DNA of 64,000 nucleotides, from positions 27,165,501 through 27,229,500 of the forward strand of contig NC_088303.1 of the NCBI RefSeq assembly GCF_032854445.1, given 5' to 3'. Position 1 is the stretch's first letter, and each line of letters opens with the position of its first letter. The stretch comes from Liolophura sinensis. Taxonomy: Eukaryota; Mollusca; Polyplacophora; Chitonida; Chitonidae. The position numbers and the translations under genes were made by a program. Below the pieces are notes generated by a model, which did not search any database, was not told the origin of the DNA, and saw nothing but the letters and a program-made list of their open reading frames with translations. Positions 47,228 to 59,589 of this stretch are shown piece by piece.

Positions 47228-47462
47228 CCTCACAGATGGCCATGACGACGAGGAGTCACTAGAGATATGTACATGTACTGTGTACTCTTGTGGCAGGGTG
47301 AGTCCATGCCGCCAAAGTGCCGCCGTCACTGATGTACCATGCCGAAACCACCAGACATGATACACCACCTAGTCACAATATACTGGCACCGGGCCAACCA
47401 ATCCTGTTTCTTGCAGCTGGCAACAAGTACCATTTTTATATTTTTAAAGACTTGGATAAAAC
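47228..47462 (-). mobile_element. SINE family C, 3' part
   Basis: GGCCATGACGACGAGGAGTC, CTTGTGGCAGGGTGAGTCCA, ATGCCGAAACCACCAGACAT, GGCACCGGGCCAACCAATCC, CAACAAGTACCATTTTTA. The tRNA end is lost. Confidence 0.85.
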
Positions 47463-48174
47463 CCACACGTCAAGGAGTCAATGGTCTTTAGTTTATCTTC
47501 AATCTCTGCCTTTCGCTTTTCGATTCTCTCGACAGTGCTGAAGTACGACTGACACAGACTTCGAGCCTTAAAACCGAACTTCGACTTCGACCAAGATGTT
47601 AAAACCGGGGAAATGTCCAACAAATTGCTTAGTTCTTTTAATTTGTTGACAAGTCGTTGCACAGAAACTCTTTGTACATGTCCCCATGCTATGACAAAAT
47701 GAATACAGTTTTATACAGTAATTAATACAGTTCCCACTCGACATCTGGCTCCTCTGACTTTTCTCCGGCACTGCTTTTGACCATTGGCCAAGGGCCGGGG
47801 AAGCTCAGTAAACGAAACTACCTGATGTAAAGACCGAAGTTTCATGATGTCACGTGAAATGAAATTGATTATTGCATGAAATTTAGAGTTCAAACATGGC
47901 GGAAGTATACCGGGGCAAAAATGTTTCGTCAAAACGCCAACTGAAGCTACAGTTGTAGGCACAAATGATTTTTATGTTCATCAATGCATTAATTTACAAG
48001 GTCAGTTTTTTTAAGATTTAATACTTAAGGTTTAAGGCCGCTCTAAAGGTCGAACAGTGAGCTCATCTGGGATTACTCCAGGAGCGTGTGAATTTGACCT
48101 AGCAGCTCGATACTGTAGTACATTGTTAAATATGCTGTAAGCTTCACTCGTGGAGTTAGGCTTGTACACCAGGA
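47463..48174. other. Unannotated stretch
   Basis: Nothing supported. The overlapping minus-strand frames of 67-83 codons at 47444-47962 include a basic, leucine-containing segment (LVNKLKELSNLLD) but no recognisable domain. Confidence 0.4.
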
Positions 48175-48375
48175 ATCATAAAGTGTGTGTGCACAGACTG
48201 TGTCCATGCCGCCATAGTGCTGTTTCCACTGAAGTATCATGCCGAAAACACCAGACATGATACCCCATCCAGTTACAATATACTGGCTAACCAGTTTTGT
48301 TTCCACGCTCTAACTTCTCAGTGCTGAGCGACAAACGAGGCGGCAACAAGTACCAAGTTTTGGGCATGAGCCGCC
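48175..48375 (-). mobile_element. SINE family C, fragment
   Basis: TGTGTCCATGCCGCCATAGT, CATGCCGAAAACACCAGACA, TCAGTGCTGAGCGACAAACG, GGCAACAAGTACCAAG. More diverged than the other copies. Confidence 0.82.
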
Positions 48376-49555
48376 AAGTCTCACTACCTTGAGGCGGAAG
48401 CTCGCCGAAGCAAACCCTAGAAGTGTACAGGAGCAACATCATCAGTTGTGATTTATATTACTAATTATAGAAAATAGGTCCTAATGATTTTAAAACATTT
48501 CTAAATGGAAATTTCCATCAATATCAAACTCTGTACGTGCGTTTCTTTAGTTGCTCTTGTAGCAATTCGCAACACAAGCCATGTGAACAAAGTATTGTAC
48601 CTAATAGTGATTTCCACATTAGGTGTGACTATGTAATAACCCGCTTCAGAACTAGAGAGATTACATCTAAGTCGTAATAATTCAATTGACGTTAGAAGAC
48701 CCGTACATCAGAACATGCAGACCTTTTCCTTCCCAACTTTAAAAAGTGTTCTCTGCACACACACTATCCATTGATACATACAAGAAAATTATACTCATTG
48801 TAAACATTAGGAAACTTAGATTGAAAGTGTTTGACGGAATATCCTTCAACATAAGCTCTTGTAATAATAACTTGTGACGTTGACTGAAATCGTCATATGC
48901 TACACAGGATGGTACATCTTTCTAACAAGGTGGGGTATGCACAATGCACGCCTTATTTAAGACGCTTTGTTGTATTCCTGTTTAAGTAAAACCATTAAGA
49001 GCAACTACCATTATCAATGCTAGGACTATACTCCATCTCGTAAAGGCGGTGTAACAGGAAACAGTTGCTTTAAACGTTGTAATTACCTTTTTCTTTACAT
49101 TTAAGAAGGGGCACGCAGGCTCAGGAGCTGGTTCACATTGAAATCAGGCAATTGGCTTATTTGTGTCATGACGCGAGTTTTGGGAGGTGGTTTATTCCAG
49201 GTACTCCAGTGTCCTGCACACGTATACTGACCGTGTGTACACCATCACAAATAAACCAGTTAATATTTAACGAACATTGCAATCAAGTTGAAATCTGTCA
49301 GTGGAAACTGAACATTCTGTTTTGTTTGATTAAGGGTTTATATCGATGTGTTAGTAGTAACGGGCCATTCAGGGAGTATAGCTATCTATTAATCACCAAT
49401 AAGGGCGATGCAGAGTGATTTGGGCAAAGTCATCAATAAGGCTACACAAAGCGCTTCAAAAAGCGATCAGTTTATCTGGTCTGGCTATAGTGCTCTACAG
49501 TACACTGTTATCTTTCTCTGGAAGCAGTCCACCGATCAAAATCCTTCACCGGACA
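48376..49555. other. Unannotated stretch
   Basis: A short piece near 48420-48475 (AGAAGTGTACAGGAGC, then TTGTGATTTATATTACTAAT) echoes the right end of the D module (14960-15015). Otherwise nothing is supported. Confidence 0.45.
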
Positions 49556-49559
49556 CAGG

Positions 49560-49800
49560 AATGCCAATGAGCTGTTGATTTTCTTGGGGCTTGACTATGG
49601 AGACCGTGTGTCTAATAGCAAAGCAGCTGCGCCAATCTATTGCCAGCCAATCTCAGGATACCTTCCCTGCAATCGCACCGTCTTATTCAGGTAAATTAGG
49701 ACAACAGAGCAGCGTGAAATCGCGTGTTCAAGTTCACCGCTTTTCCTTTAATTGAAACACTCTATCAAACATCTGCCCACATCTTGGCGTCTTGACTTTC
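49560..49800. repeat. E module, copy E3
   Basis: GAGCAGCGTGAAATCGCGTG, GTTCACCGCTTTTCCTTTAA and CACTCTATCAAACATC align with E2 and E1. It precedes A module copy A3, as E1 precedes A1. Confidence 0.75.
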
Positions 49801-49804
49801 ACAG

Positions 49805-50645
49805 CAACAAACGCTGTGGCCGAGCTGTTAAATGGCTTGTCTTTCAATTGCTAACACACGAGGTGCACGTTTCCATCCCGGTCTTGGGCATGAAGGAAAC
49901 GTGTGCACTTACCCGCTCGTAGGGTGAATATAATCCATCAACAAAGCTCGATTTGTCATTTACGCAGAACTTACGTTCGTTGAAGACCATAGCGTTTTGC
50001 ACCAATACGTTGTGCATAGCTGCAAATATATGTAACACGTAAAAAGGTTCGTCGGTAATTTGTCAAAGGTAGGTGATTTATCACGGGTGTAGCCAGGTTT
50101 CATTCCTCTACAAACATCACGCCATAATACAAGTGCCAATTCTGATGACATCACTGTGTAAGTAACAATAGTCTGATTAAATTCATCTATTTCTCTTACG
50201 CTCTCTGGCATAAATATTTCCTATCATGGATATCAATGCAAGGTGGCGTTAAGAACCAATAGGTCAAGTTTCACTATCAGAATGTGTGGCGTAACGTTAA
50301 CTGGCTATGGAGTGGCGTTACGGTGAAGCAGCATCGTAAACTATTCTACGTAGGGGCCGATATGCTACAAGGATGCAAATCTATGATAGAACTGCCATAA
50401 TTTTAATACTGTCGTTAACTGCCAAAGGAAAATCGAACTATTCCAAAGGCCGGCTGTCTCAATTTACGTTCAACTGGTGTACTTAAGATATGGAAGAGAA
50501 TTACTTTTTGGTAGTTCTTGTTGTAAAATGGGCATGTTCAATTCAGTCAAAATTTTTCAACTTAACAAATATCATTAAACATCCAAGTACTCATACGCAC
50601 TCTGACAAAGACTCTGGTTTTATTCTCTTTTTTTTTTTTCATTCC
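49805..50645. other. Spacer with unrecognised minus-strand frames
   Basis: The minus-strand frames 49844-50038 and 49960-50211 overlap in different registers. The second (GMKPGYTRDKSPTFDKLPTN) has no recognised domain. Confidence 0.35.
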
Positions 50646-50649
50646 CAAG

Positions 50650-50799
50650 AGGTATGTAGGATGGTCTGCCAGCAACCTGCGGATGGCCGTGGGTTTCCCC
50701 CGGGCTCTTCCCTAGTTTCCACCCACCATAATGCTGGCCGCCGTCGTATAAGTGAAATATTCTTGAGTATGGCGTAAAACATCATACTCAGTAAATAAA
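50650..50799 (+). mobile_element. SINE family A, 3' half, with 12-bp target-site duplication
   Basis: CTGCCAGCAACCTGCGGATG through GTATAAGTGAAATATTC to a short tail. Perfect repeats TTCATTCCCAAG lie at 50638-50649 and 50800-50811. 5'-truncated; the body is close to the family consensus, so this is a young copy. Confidence 0.92.
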
Positions 50800-50949
50800 T
50801 TCATTCCCAAGTGAATAGAACTTAAGGGCTTTGGGGTCACTCTCTCGGTAAAATCTACAAATCTTGAGTTGTTTATCACTGAAACCGATAATTTCTAACT
50901 CAAATCAACAAATCGAGGTCTTCTAAGTACTCTCAGCTTATAGTGTGCT

Positions 50950-53900
50950 TAGAACATTGCTAGAGACGATTGTTTAAACCGAATGATGGCCAGACGTCTA
51001 AAATATATTAGTTTTTATTAGAATTGCTAAGCAGGGGTTTTTCGGCTCAGACGTGTCCAGAGCCATCTATTTGCACTGATTTGTCTTGGTTGAAGGCTGT
51101 CGGCAGGATGTGGCTAGATTTAATCCCATTTCCAATCGAAATGCCAACAAACCAAGACAAGACTTATCGACTTTAACGACTTGGACTCGGAAAATCTGAT
51201 GATTTAGTCCCTCTCGCTGTATTTTAAAGTGCACAAAGATTTCCATTTCTCAATCCTCAACAAAATAGATGGGATGTTGAACATACTAGACCGACACAAT
51301 TTGAACACGACGTGGTGAAACTTAGCCGTTATTACGATTTCAGCTTTAAGTTTTCTTCTCGTTTCACCCGCTTGTCTAGGACACACGAAGTACCAAAACT
51401 TCGTATTATTTTCCTTCGAGATTTTGTGTATCGGTACCTTGAAATGAATAGGTACGCAAGACTCTTTAGCTCAACACCAACAAAGATGCATAAAACGACG
51501 ACATCAACGTTGTCCCTGATCGGAGCACTGGTAGAGATACGTCAGCTGGTTAAAAAATGTCAGCATTGTAACCTTGGTGTAAAAAGGCATTCAATTTGGC
51601 AGTGAATTAAAATGTGTTTAACCGCCCACCATTGTAAGCTTCTTCAAAAATGTATTCACTTCCGCATACTCGTATATTGCCACAAAATGGTAGACTGTAT
51701 AACAGTGTTTCAGTCATGACTGGAGTCTTGACTGAGACTTCAGAATGGATACCACTGGTACATAAGAATATTACCTCACTTTGCCGCTGTAATCAAACTA
51801 GCTACACGCCATTCATTTATGTGGTTTGGCCTCATTTCGCTACACAGCTTTTACATCTCTGCTGTGTCTGAACACAACAGAGGAATTTCAGAAATACCTA
51901 TGTGTCTAGGCGTCGAAACAGACGTTCCTATATAAATCGTCAAACAAAATGAATCAATGGTTATCGCCTACCGAGACATCGGCAATATTTTAACCATATA
52001 GAAGCGATCAAGCATAACTGGCGTGCCTTGCCAAGTATTGCCTGGCCATTTTATACTAGCCGCCAAAGATAAATAAAGTATATATAACAAAAAGAAATTG
52101 GAATGGATTAATATAAAGAAAAGCAGTCAATAGTCGTAAATAATATCATAAACATATGTAAACATAAATGTTCATGAAAACCATGTGCAAGAGAGTAGGA
52201 CACTGGTAAATGACATGATCCCTGAGTCATAAACTTAGACAGCTTTATCAATAGAATGTCAAGCAGCAGCTCTCGTTGTGAATAAAGAGGAAATTATAAT
52301 ATATTTTTTTATTTACAAAAATATTTTCTCTTGTGGTATGTTAAAAGTTGATTCCAAGGATGGAAGTTAAATAAGCCAAATCATTACCTAAAGCCCCCTG
52401 GTCCCTAGGGTAGAAACCTAATCTACGTTCATGAGAGAGAAAAAAAACGCAAAGCCTGGCAAGAATTCCCGAGCTTCACCAAACACTTTGAACCGCCATC
52501 AAAGCATGAGCGTCTGGATTCTACTCTAACACGACATCTCCGACATCTCACCCATCACATATATCGGCCACCAAAGACTACCATCAATATAAATAGTTCA
52601 CATCGATCAAATAAATTTTATTTTAAATTACCATCATGGGTGGTTAAAACTGACATCAAAGGTAAACTCGGCATAGGATAATCATCTGATTGATGTTCCT
52701 AGGCTTGTAAATTTCTTTGTGGTTGAAACCCGGGTACTTGGCCCCAAGGATCACATGAGGTTAGGGAGATAGCTCTACACCCAAGATACTGTTATATTAT
52801 ACTCTTTTGTCTTTGCATGATAAAAGAGCCAAGCGTTTAAATGGTTGTAATTTTTGGAGATGCTCATCATCTTCAGGAAAAATACATTTGACTTTTGACG
52901 CGATATTATTTTGTGACTGTCCATTAATTTTTGAACTGTGGGTAAAATAGCGACACTAAAAAGACATCTTTGACTTTATCATTACAGTCGTACATGCTAT
53001 CGACTGATTTTAGCTGAGGTTTTCTTTCTGATGTCCATCCATCAACATGCGAGGTTTTGTAGAGATGTATTGTCTTAATTTAAAATTAAGAGAATCCCCC
53101 ACTGACATTTTATCCACGGATACTGTATAGAAGACAAACTTTATTCTAATTTTCTTGATCATCGGTTCATGTAAGGGCAACTTTAAAGGTACTTTTCTAC
53201 TCAGGATTCATTCCAGGCGGTTACCTTATCCTACGAGACGATATGTGTTCCTATACGCTCTCTCATATAGCAGGTTGTATAAATAGACACACTTTGGCAC
53301 AACCAATAGCTGGTTGAAATCCCGCTATCGCTGGTTTGGTTGTAGCTTCACGACCTGGCGATTTATGGGTGGTTTTGTACCTGGGCTGTAATAGCTTTCT
53401 GCTACCTGTCATCTCGCTCTGTCTCGGTTTACAATTTTATCTACAAGATGTAATGTTAAAGCATCGATTGGTTTTTAAATTTACAAAAGCGCATTTCAAC
53501 GGTTTTGCCATTCTACATGTAAATAATAAAGCCTTTGCTGCAGAAATTGTGTACAAATTAATAGTAATATTGTTCGTTTGTTACGACAGTTTTCCTACTG
53601 TGTAAGCACAGTTTGGTTAACTTTATTTATCAGTACAAAACGCAAAAGTTGCTTATTGAAAGCTAAGTGTAACATTAGGATGCCAGAAACCTTATACCAG
53701 TGCGTCTGAAAGCAAATCTCGTGTAGTGAGATATGAACACCGTCTAGACGGCTTCCCCTAAGTCCAGTCTACGTTGAAGCCAAGGAAGTGCTGATACCGG
53801 TCAGCTTCCGATGACATTGTCTTTAACAAAACCCAAGTTACCTCACGAAATTTTATCTTCGGAGCTTTTCGGGCCTGAACTCAACAACAGACTTCCTCAT

Positions 53901-54600
53901 TGTCAAACATTGGCTGGATTTGTGTATGACCGTTACAGAATCCCTGCTGCTGACATCTACTGTTGACCTATACACTGATACCAGGGGTGCAAGAGAACTT
54001 CCAGCTGTCTGCCCCATGCTGTCATTGCCAAGGAACTCATCCAAGAATTAAGTTAATTCCTTTTTTCTGCGTTAACGGCTTTTTGTGTATTGAGCTATTC
54101 TAATCCTTATGCGTTAGTCATCAAGAATTTGACGCCTTTTCACATGTAAGTATATTGTATACAGAATATTATTTAACTCAATATACAAACAAATACCGCT
54201 CTCTGAATAAAATTCGTATTGCCAAAATTCCAAAATTATACCTCTGTTATACTCATTGAGTGAAGTAATGTGATTGTGCAGGTTAACAAGGTACTCGATG
54301 GACAGAATGACTAGGCCAAACTGTCTCCCTCTCATGTAGCTCAAATACACTTGACCCAAGCTGTAAAATATGCTATGCACATATCAGTTGTTCATAATTA
54401 CCAATAACACGGAGAGGCCGAAATAACTATACCCAGTAACACTGCCCTCGTCAAAACATCAATCATTAATAGAGCCTTAGAAGAGGTCAGATATTGAATA
54501 GTTAGCGATGAAGTGGTGATAAACGGACTGTTTATTGATCCAGGTCTGAATTTGCTGTTCTTCAAAATATAAATGTTTATGCCATCTTTGCATGTTGGTG
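50950..54600. repeat. A module, copy A3 (most diverged)
   Basis: 51055-51250 aligns with A1 18020-18245 (GGCTGTCGGCA, CAAGACGAGATTTATCGACT-like, TTTAAAGT(G/A)CACAAAGAT). 53900-54020 and 54370-54600 align with A1 20520-20620 and 21030-21270 (TTCATAATTACC, CCCTCGTCAAAACAT, AGACGTCAGATA-like). Order and orientation match A1 and A2. Stops and indels fill the protein-like segments, so this copy is degenerate in them. Confidence 0.75.
52430..52750. repeat. F segment, copy 2 (inside A3)
   Basis: Partner of 40880-41215. Shares TCACCAAACACTTTGAA-like, CAAAGACTACCATCAATATA, ATCAAATAAATTTTA, TGACATCAAAGGTA and GGATAATCATCTGATT. Confidence 0.65.
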
Positions 54601-54640
54601 CTGCATTACATGTTTTCTGTTGTTGTTGTTTTTTTTTTAA

Positions 54641-54775
54641 TATTTATTTATTTATTTCATTTGTGTTTACACCGCACCGCACATATTTCCTTTAAATGAC
54701 GGTGGTAAGCATTGAGAGCAAACCGAGCGGAGTCCGGTGGAAATCCACGACCATCCACAGTTTGTTGGCAGGCCT
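54641..54775 (-). mobile_element. SINE family A, diverged 3' half
   Basis: ATTT tail, CATTTGTGTTTACACCGCAC, GACGGTGGTAAGCATTG, CCACGACCATCCACAGTTTG. It interrupts the right edge of A3. Confidence 0.82.
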
Positions 54776-55227
54776 TTTGGTATAATAAACACTAGTTGCG
54801 GTATTAGAACCTTCACCTTTGATATAGAGCGTTTGGGCGTGATATAAATGATACATGCATATTTTCCCATGGTTTATACGCTCGCTGTATACGACATAAT
54901 ACATCGATTGAGATGGATTCTATAACATGTCACAGTCGTTAATCACAAAGCTTATCTATTTCACGCAGCTTTGACATAGTAATTTTGCTATCCTTGGGAT
55001 GAAGATGAAATATTATACTTTACATTCCTTTTATTGATCTGTTATGCGCAAAACGCCCACTTCATATTTTACATAAATTAAGCTGAGAGATCTAAAAATA
55101 TCTGCTTCTGCAAGAAATATGCACATATAACTGGGCGCACGCATATGTTTTTGCTTTATCTGATACAGATATGCATATATATTTTCGCACGGAGGCGCTT
55201 TAGACTAGGTATGATATTTATATTATT

Positions 55228-55285
55228 ATCTGATGTTGATTATCGCCATACTCAAGCATTTTCACAAATACGATGGCGGCCAGTT
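55228..55285 (-). mobile_element. SINE family A, short fragment
   Basis: TTATCGCCATACTCAAGCAT then ACGATGGCGGCCAGT, part of the 3' block only. Confidence 0.65.
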
Positions 55286-55289
55286 GTCT

Positions 55290-57495
55290 GGAGTTCTGGA
55301 GAAATAAACCAGCGGCATTTGGTAAGCCCCTGATGAACTGTCGCATGTGATAAGCACACCATATTAATGGCAATGTCGCATGTAACAGCCACAAGAGCGT
55401 CGACGACCGTGTATTGTCACCAAGGCTCCATGGATTAAGTGTAGCGGGTCTAGAGGTTCCCTGCCCAATGCCTAACCTAGTGTGGCCTAGTGGTTTTATT
55501 ACAAGCACGGCTTTAGTAGGAAGTCAACTACCTTTGCCGACAAAGAGTCATGGGTTCATGTGCACTTTATAAATTATATAAAGATAAAAAAAATAATAAT
55601 AATGATTTGTTTGACAAAACATCTGATCGACTAATCTGTCCTGAATCTAATTAGGAACACGTAGAAAGTACTATGTAATACATCAATAGGATTTGATAAC
55701 AGGGCGCAATACAGTTCACGAAACAAAAACCCTACAGTATGAATGGATTTGGGTTTCTATCACATCGGCTAATATTTCTGATTAAAAGGGCGACTGTGTG
55801 ATTTATCAGTATCGTATTATACTCTCTGTTGTGTTAGAAAGATTGCCCTGCTAGCTAAAGTAACCCGCACAAGGGGTGTAGATGCCATAATATGCAGGAC
55901 AGGTTCGAGGCGGCATAAAGTCGACCGAGCTAAATGTACAAGGGCAAGCCTTGGTTCCTTTGCATTTCAATGTCAAACGACTAGACTGACGTGTGTCTGC
56001 CCCTCCCCCTTCCCCACCACTTGTCTGAGCGGGAAAGGTGATCACGTGAACCGAGACCTTGTAAATTAAAGCGTGTACCAATAAGAGTGCTCGTTGTGCC
56101 GAAATGAAACGCCCATTCTGTCTTCTGAGGTTGGCAATGGATTTACAAGTAGGTCAGGTAATATATTTTACATGTACGTTTTTGTGAAATGCGTGGAGTA
56201 TGGCTTGTCTTCACATCAAGTTTACTCGGTGGCCTGGCACAACATACATATAAATGCGTGACTCCCGTTAAGCAATGGTTAATCTCACCAACATCTCTGG
56301 CATTTAATGTTATGATGACCACCCGTGACAAGGATATGACCTATTACCCGGTGAACAGAAAAAGGTCCAAATTATGTAACAGATCATTTTGTTCCTGAAG
56401 GTCATACGCCTATGTGTTCTGTGTGACATTTGAATCTTCATGGCAATGATGTAGTTCAATATTTAAAAAATAGTTTCTTTGCAAGATTATTGCATATGAA
56501 CTCTATTTAACCACATTCTTAAGGTTATTGTATAAGAACTATATTTAATAGGGGTTTCTTTTAATAGGCTTTCTTACTCTCTTTTTCTTTTCAAATGTTG
56601 TGAAAAGTTTCTGTGTTCTATTTGTTCTGATTTTAGATGCTATTTTCATGTCAAAATATAACGGTTTTCTTGTAACACGATCGCGCCAGGAAATACTGTC
56701 AATCTGGCATTGGACGCTTATCAACCACTCATTCTTTCATTCGTCATTCGTCCATTCATTTCTATTTTGATGAGTTTCAACACTGGTGAGTATCGCACTT
56801 GCAGTTTTAGAGTACTATGCATGATGTGCCCGTGTCTCCGTCTTTCATCCACAGGAAATCTACTATAATCCCATACTGATGGAGGTAAATATACAACTTC
56901 AAGGTAATTGCACAATATGACCTAACGTATAACAAAATTAAGTATATATCTATATATTTCCTGCAGGCAATTGTCACTGAAAAACGCCAAATTCATGAGA
57001 TGCCGTCACTAGAGTTAAACAAGCTCCTGTCAAAATTCTTCGTGAGTGTTCGGAAATCCGATGGCTCCCAGAACTAACCCACGAGTCTTCCAGGTATGTT
57101 GTCAAGTTTTGAAAGTCAGCTGAAACATCAAACTGGTTACAGTTTAGTGTCGAGTCCACTGTTTGCACTGATGCGGGATGTGCTTAAATCTAAACAGAAG
57201 CTGTAACTAAAACGAGACAAGAAAGGAAATCTTCCCAATAAAACAGACCCAATCTATGTTGCGCTACCGAACACAGGCCGATGTGTTAGGGGATGTTTCT
57301 CTGTTCTAATACTGCTAACCGAGAGTATCTTCAACTATCCACACGGCAAACGAAGTCAACGACTGGAGAAAATTCCCGCGAAATGTGACACCACAAATGT
57401 AGGCAAAACTGCATAATGAAGATCGTTGTCCATTTTCAACCTTCAACATGTTCAAAATGTATGCCGCCAAACGCCCGTCTGTTTATTGTCATGTA
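55290..57495. other. Unannotated stretch
   Basis: No supported gene, RNA or repeat. Confidence 0.5.
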
Positions 57496-57496
57496 A

Positions 57497-58097
57497 ATGA
57501 TCCGTTATACATTGCCGCAGCTGCCGCCAATACAAAACATCCATCACCAGGGCCCAACGACATGTGGTTTATGCGGCGTGAATAAACTATTTATTCACAC
57601 TGACAAAAATCTTTCAATTGCCAGAAAACATCTTATTCCGAAACCGAATAACGGCGAAATCCCATCCAGTCACATCAAGCAGATATCAAGTCACAAGAAC
57701 ATTCAGTCCATTCCATACCATAACTGTCATATAAACATTGTTCCGCATACAAGACATTCTCAGCTCCTCAATTCAACTGTTTCTACAAACCTTGTACCTG
57801 AAACATGCTCCAATTTTTTTTTATCTGAAATAACACTTGCTGCTACAACATTGTACTATTCTCATCCACAAACTGCCGCAAATTCAGCTTCACTGAATCT
57901 AGCGCATCATTATGTTCACAAAACAACACATCTGTGAGGAACAATGAACAGTCGTCCGTCATCAAAGCCCATGGTGTTCAGACACTCTTTTCCGGAAACA
58001 GATCAGATGGACAGTCCCAGATACATGTTCACAGTGACGCTCTGATTACTGAAAATATTCCACCATCCCTTCCTGACCAACGTGGTGATCACTGGTG
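57497..58097 (+). other. Open, stop-poor segment, doubtful coding
   Basis: A 146-codon frame (57497-57937) rich in Asn, His, Ser and Thr (GPTTCGLCGVNK, ISSHKNIQSIPYHNCHINI) is followed, in another frame, by a stop-free stretch to 58097 (SVRNNEQSSVIKAHGVQTLF). Other frames are also fairly open here. The composition could be a disordered protein region with a frameshift, or simply C-rich DNA with few stops. Confidence 0.2.
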
Positions 58098-58099
58098 AT

Positions 58100-58560
58100 A
58101 GGCATGACATCGGTCACTCGATGCGGACGACATACTTCACTATCTGTTGCGGACAGAATTAACAACAGTTTTTCGCCTTTCTGACTTAAATTTTAGTCTT
58201 TGTATCACTTTTATTCGCAAACTTTTTTTACAAGTTCGCTGTAAACACTATATATGTACATCATTAAGGCAGTCGGTGTTGTCATGGAATTACACGATCA
58301 CCGCGTAGTCATGTTGCTATCGCCAACAGTGCTTAGCTTGAGTCAGACTACAGTTTGTTTTCATTTATGAAATGTCTTTGCATGAACTTACAAAGTGTTG
58401 GGTTTTTTCCTCTTTTGGTAGTCTCACTTATGTGATAAACAGAATCTAATACTCGTGTTCATTTCATATGAAAGTTTCTGTGCTGTGAGCTTATGCACAA
58501 AACATGTCCAAAATTTCTTCAACTCGTTTCATAACTTTCATATGAAATGAACAGATCCTC
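58100..58560. other. Unannotated stretch
   Basis: Nothing supported. TTCATATGAAAGTTTCTG near 58461 and CTTTCATATGAAATGA near 58537 form a small inverted repeat. Confidence 0.45.
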
Positions 58561-58564
58561 TATT

Positions 58565-58760
58565 TACTCTCCACGCCCATTGCTCAGCATGCCCCTTGTT
58601 TCTGAATAATTATGACGTCACCCGAGGAAATGAATCCTTGGTGTCCATAAAAGGTTCTGGAGTTTAATATTATAAATTAGAAAAAGTGACTATGACTGAT
58701 TTTACAGACAGCGGAATATGGGCGACTCGCTAAAAGAAATAGACTGTAGGATATTTTCCT
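58565..58760 (+). repeat. Repeat G, copy 3
   Basis: CTCCACGCCCATTGCTCAGC, CTGAATAATTATGACGTCAC, TCCTTGGTGTCC, GACTGATTTTACAGAC, GAATATGGGCGACTCGCT. Same layout as copies 1 and 2, again with the TGACGTCA core. Confidence 0.8.
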
Positions 58761-58764
58761 TGGT

Positions 58765-59585
58765 TTGGGTGAGAAAACAGGGACGTCGCTGGAGGGAATG
58801 GCGGATACATGTATATCATCATTCTGCACTGAATGAGATGGATCTTCTGCAGGATAAATTCGCCAAATATGGGGCTTATTGACACGACCAATTTCCGTAT
58901 CCTATCACTGAGTAACCATGTAACTAATAGCATGCAAAAAAGTGCAAATTAAAGGACCTGGTATGATAAGGAGAGGAATGAGTCCCAGTACCAGAAACTG
59001 TGGACCTCTAGTGGCGAAACTGACAATAGCTTTGGGTGACAGTTGCTGACACACTCGTAAGGCTACTTCCTTTTTTCAGTCCGGCTTTAATCATCTTTTC
59101 CTGTTATATATCAAGCATGTGGCTTGTAAAGCTCTAAACGTGTACTGAAGCGATGTATAGGTCATAAAATCAAAAAATTGCAGCCGGCTCCAGTCACACT
59201 GAAATATCTTTTTTTTTTAAATTAGAAACTGCAGAGTTATGAAAATCACTGCACTACAAATGTAACTTTCTGAAAAATTCTTGAGCACGCAGCCATGCAC
59301 CAAATATAAATATATAACAAATGTACCTTTCAGCCTTATACTTCCTCTTCGCACAACATGTTAATGTTAATGATAGCTAGCGGACTACATGTGCATTCAA
59401 CCTGGACTCACGTATGATGTCGCTATAGTTGCCAAGGGTTACGTAATACCATAGCCTCTCCATTCTTATTCATGATAACTTTTCAAATTATAATAATAAT
59501 TATGATAATCGTATTCAAAGCAACTTTACAGCCAATTCCACTCATCGCCTTTCCATGTTCTATATTTTCTGCGTGAGTCCATCTA
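58765..59585. other. Unannotated stretch
   Basis: Nothing supported. Confidence 0.5.
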
Positions 59586-59589
59586 ATCT

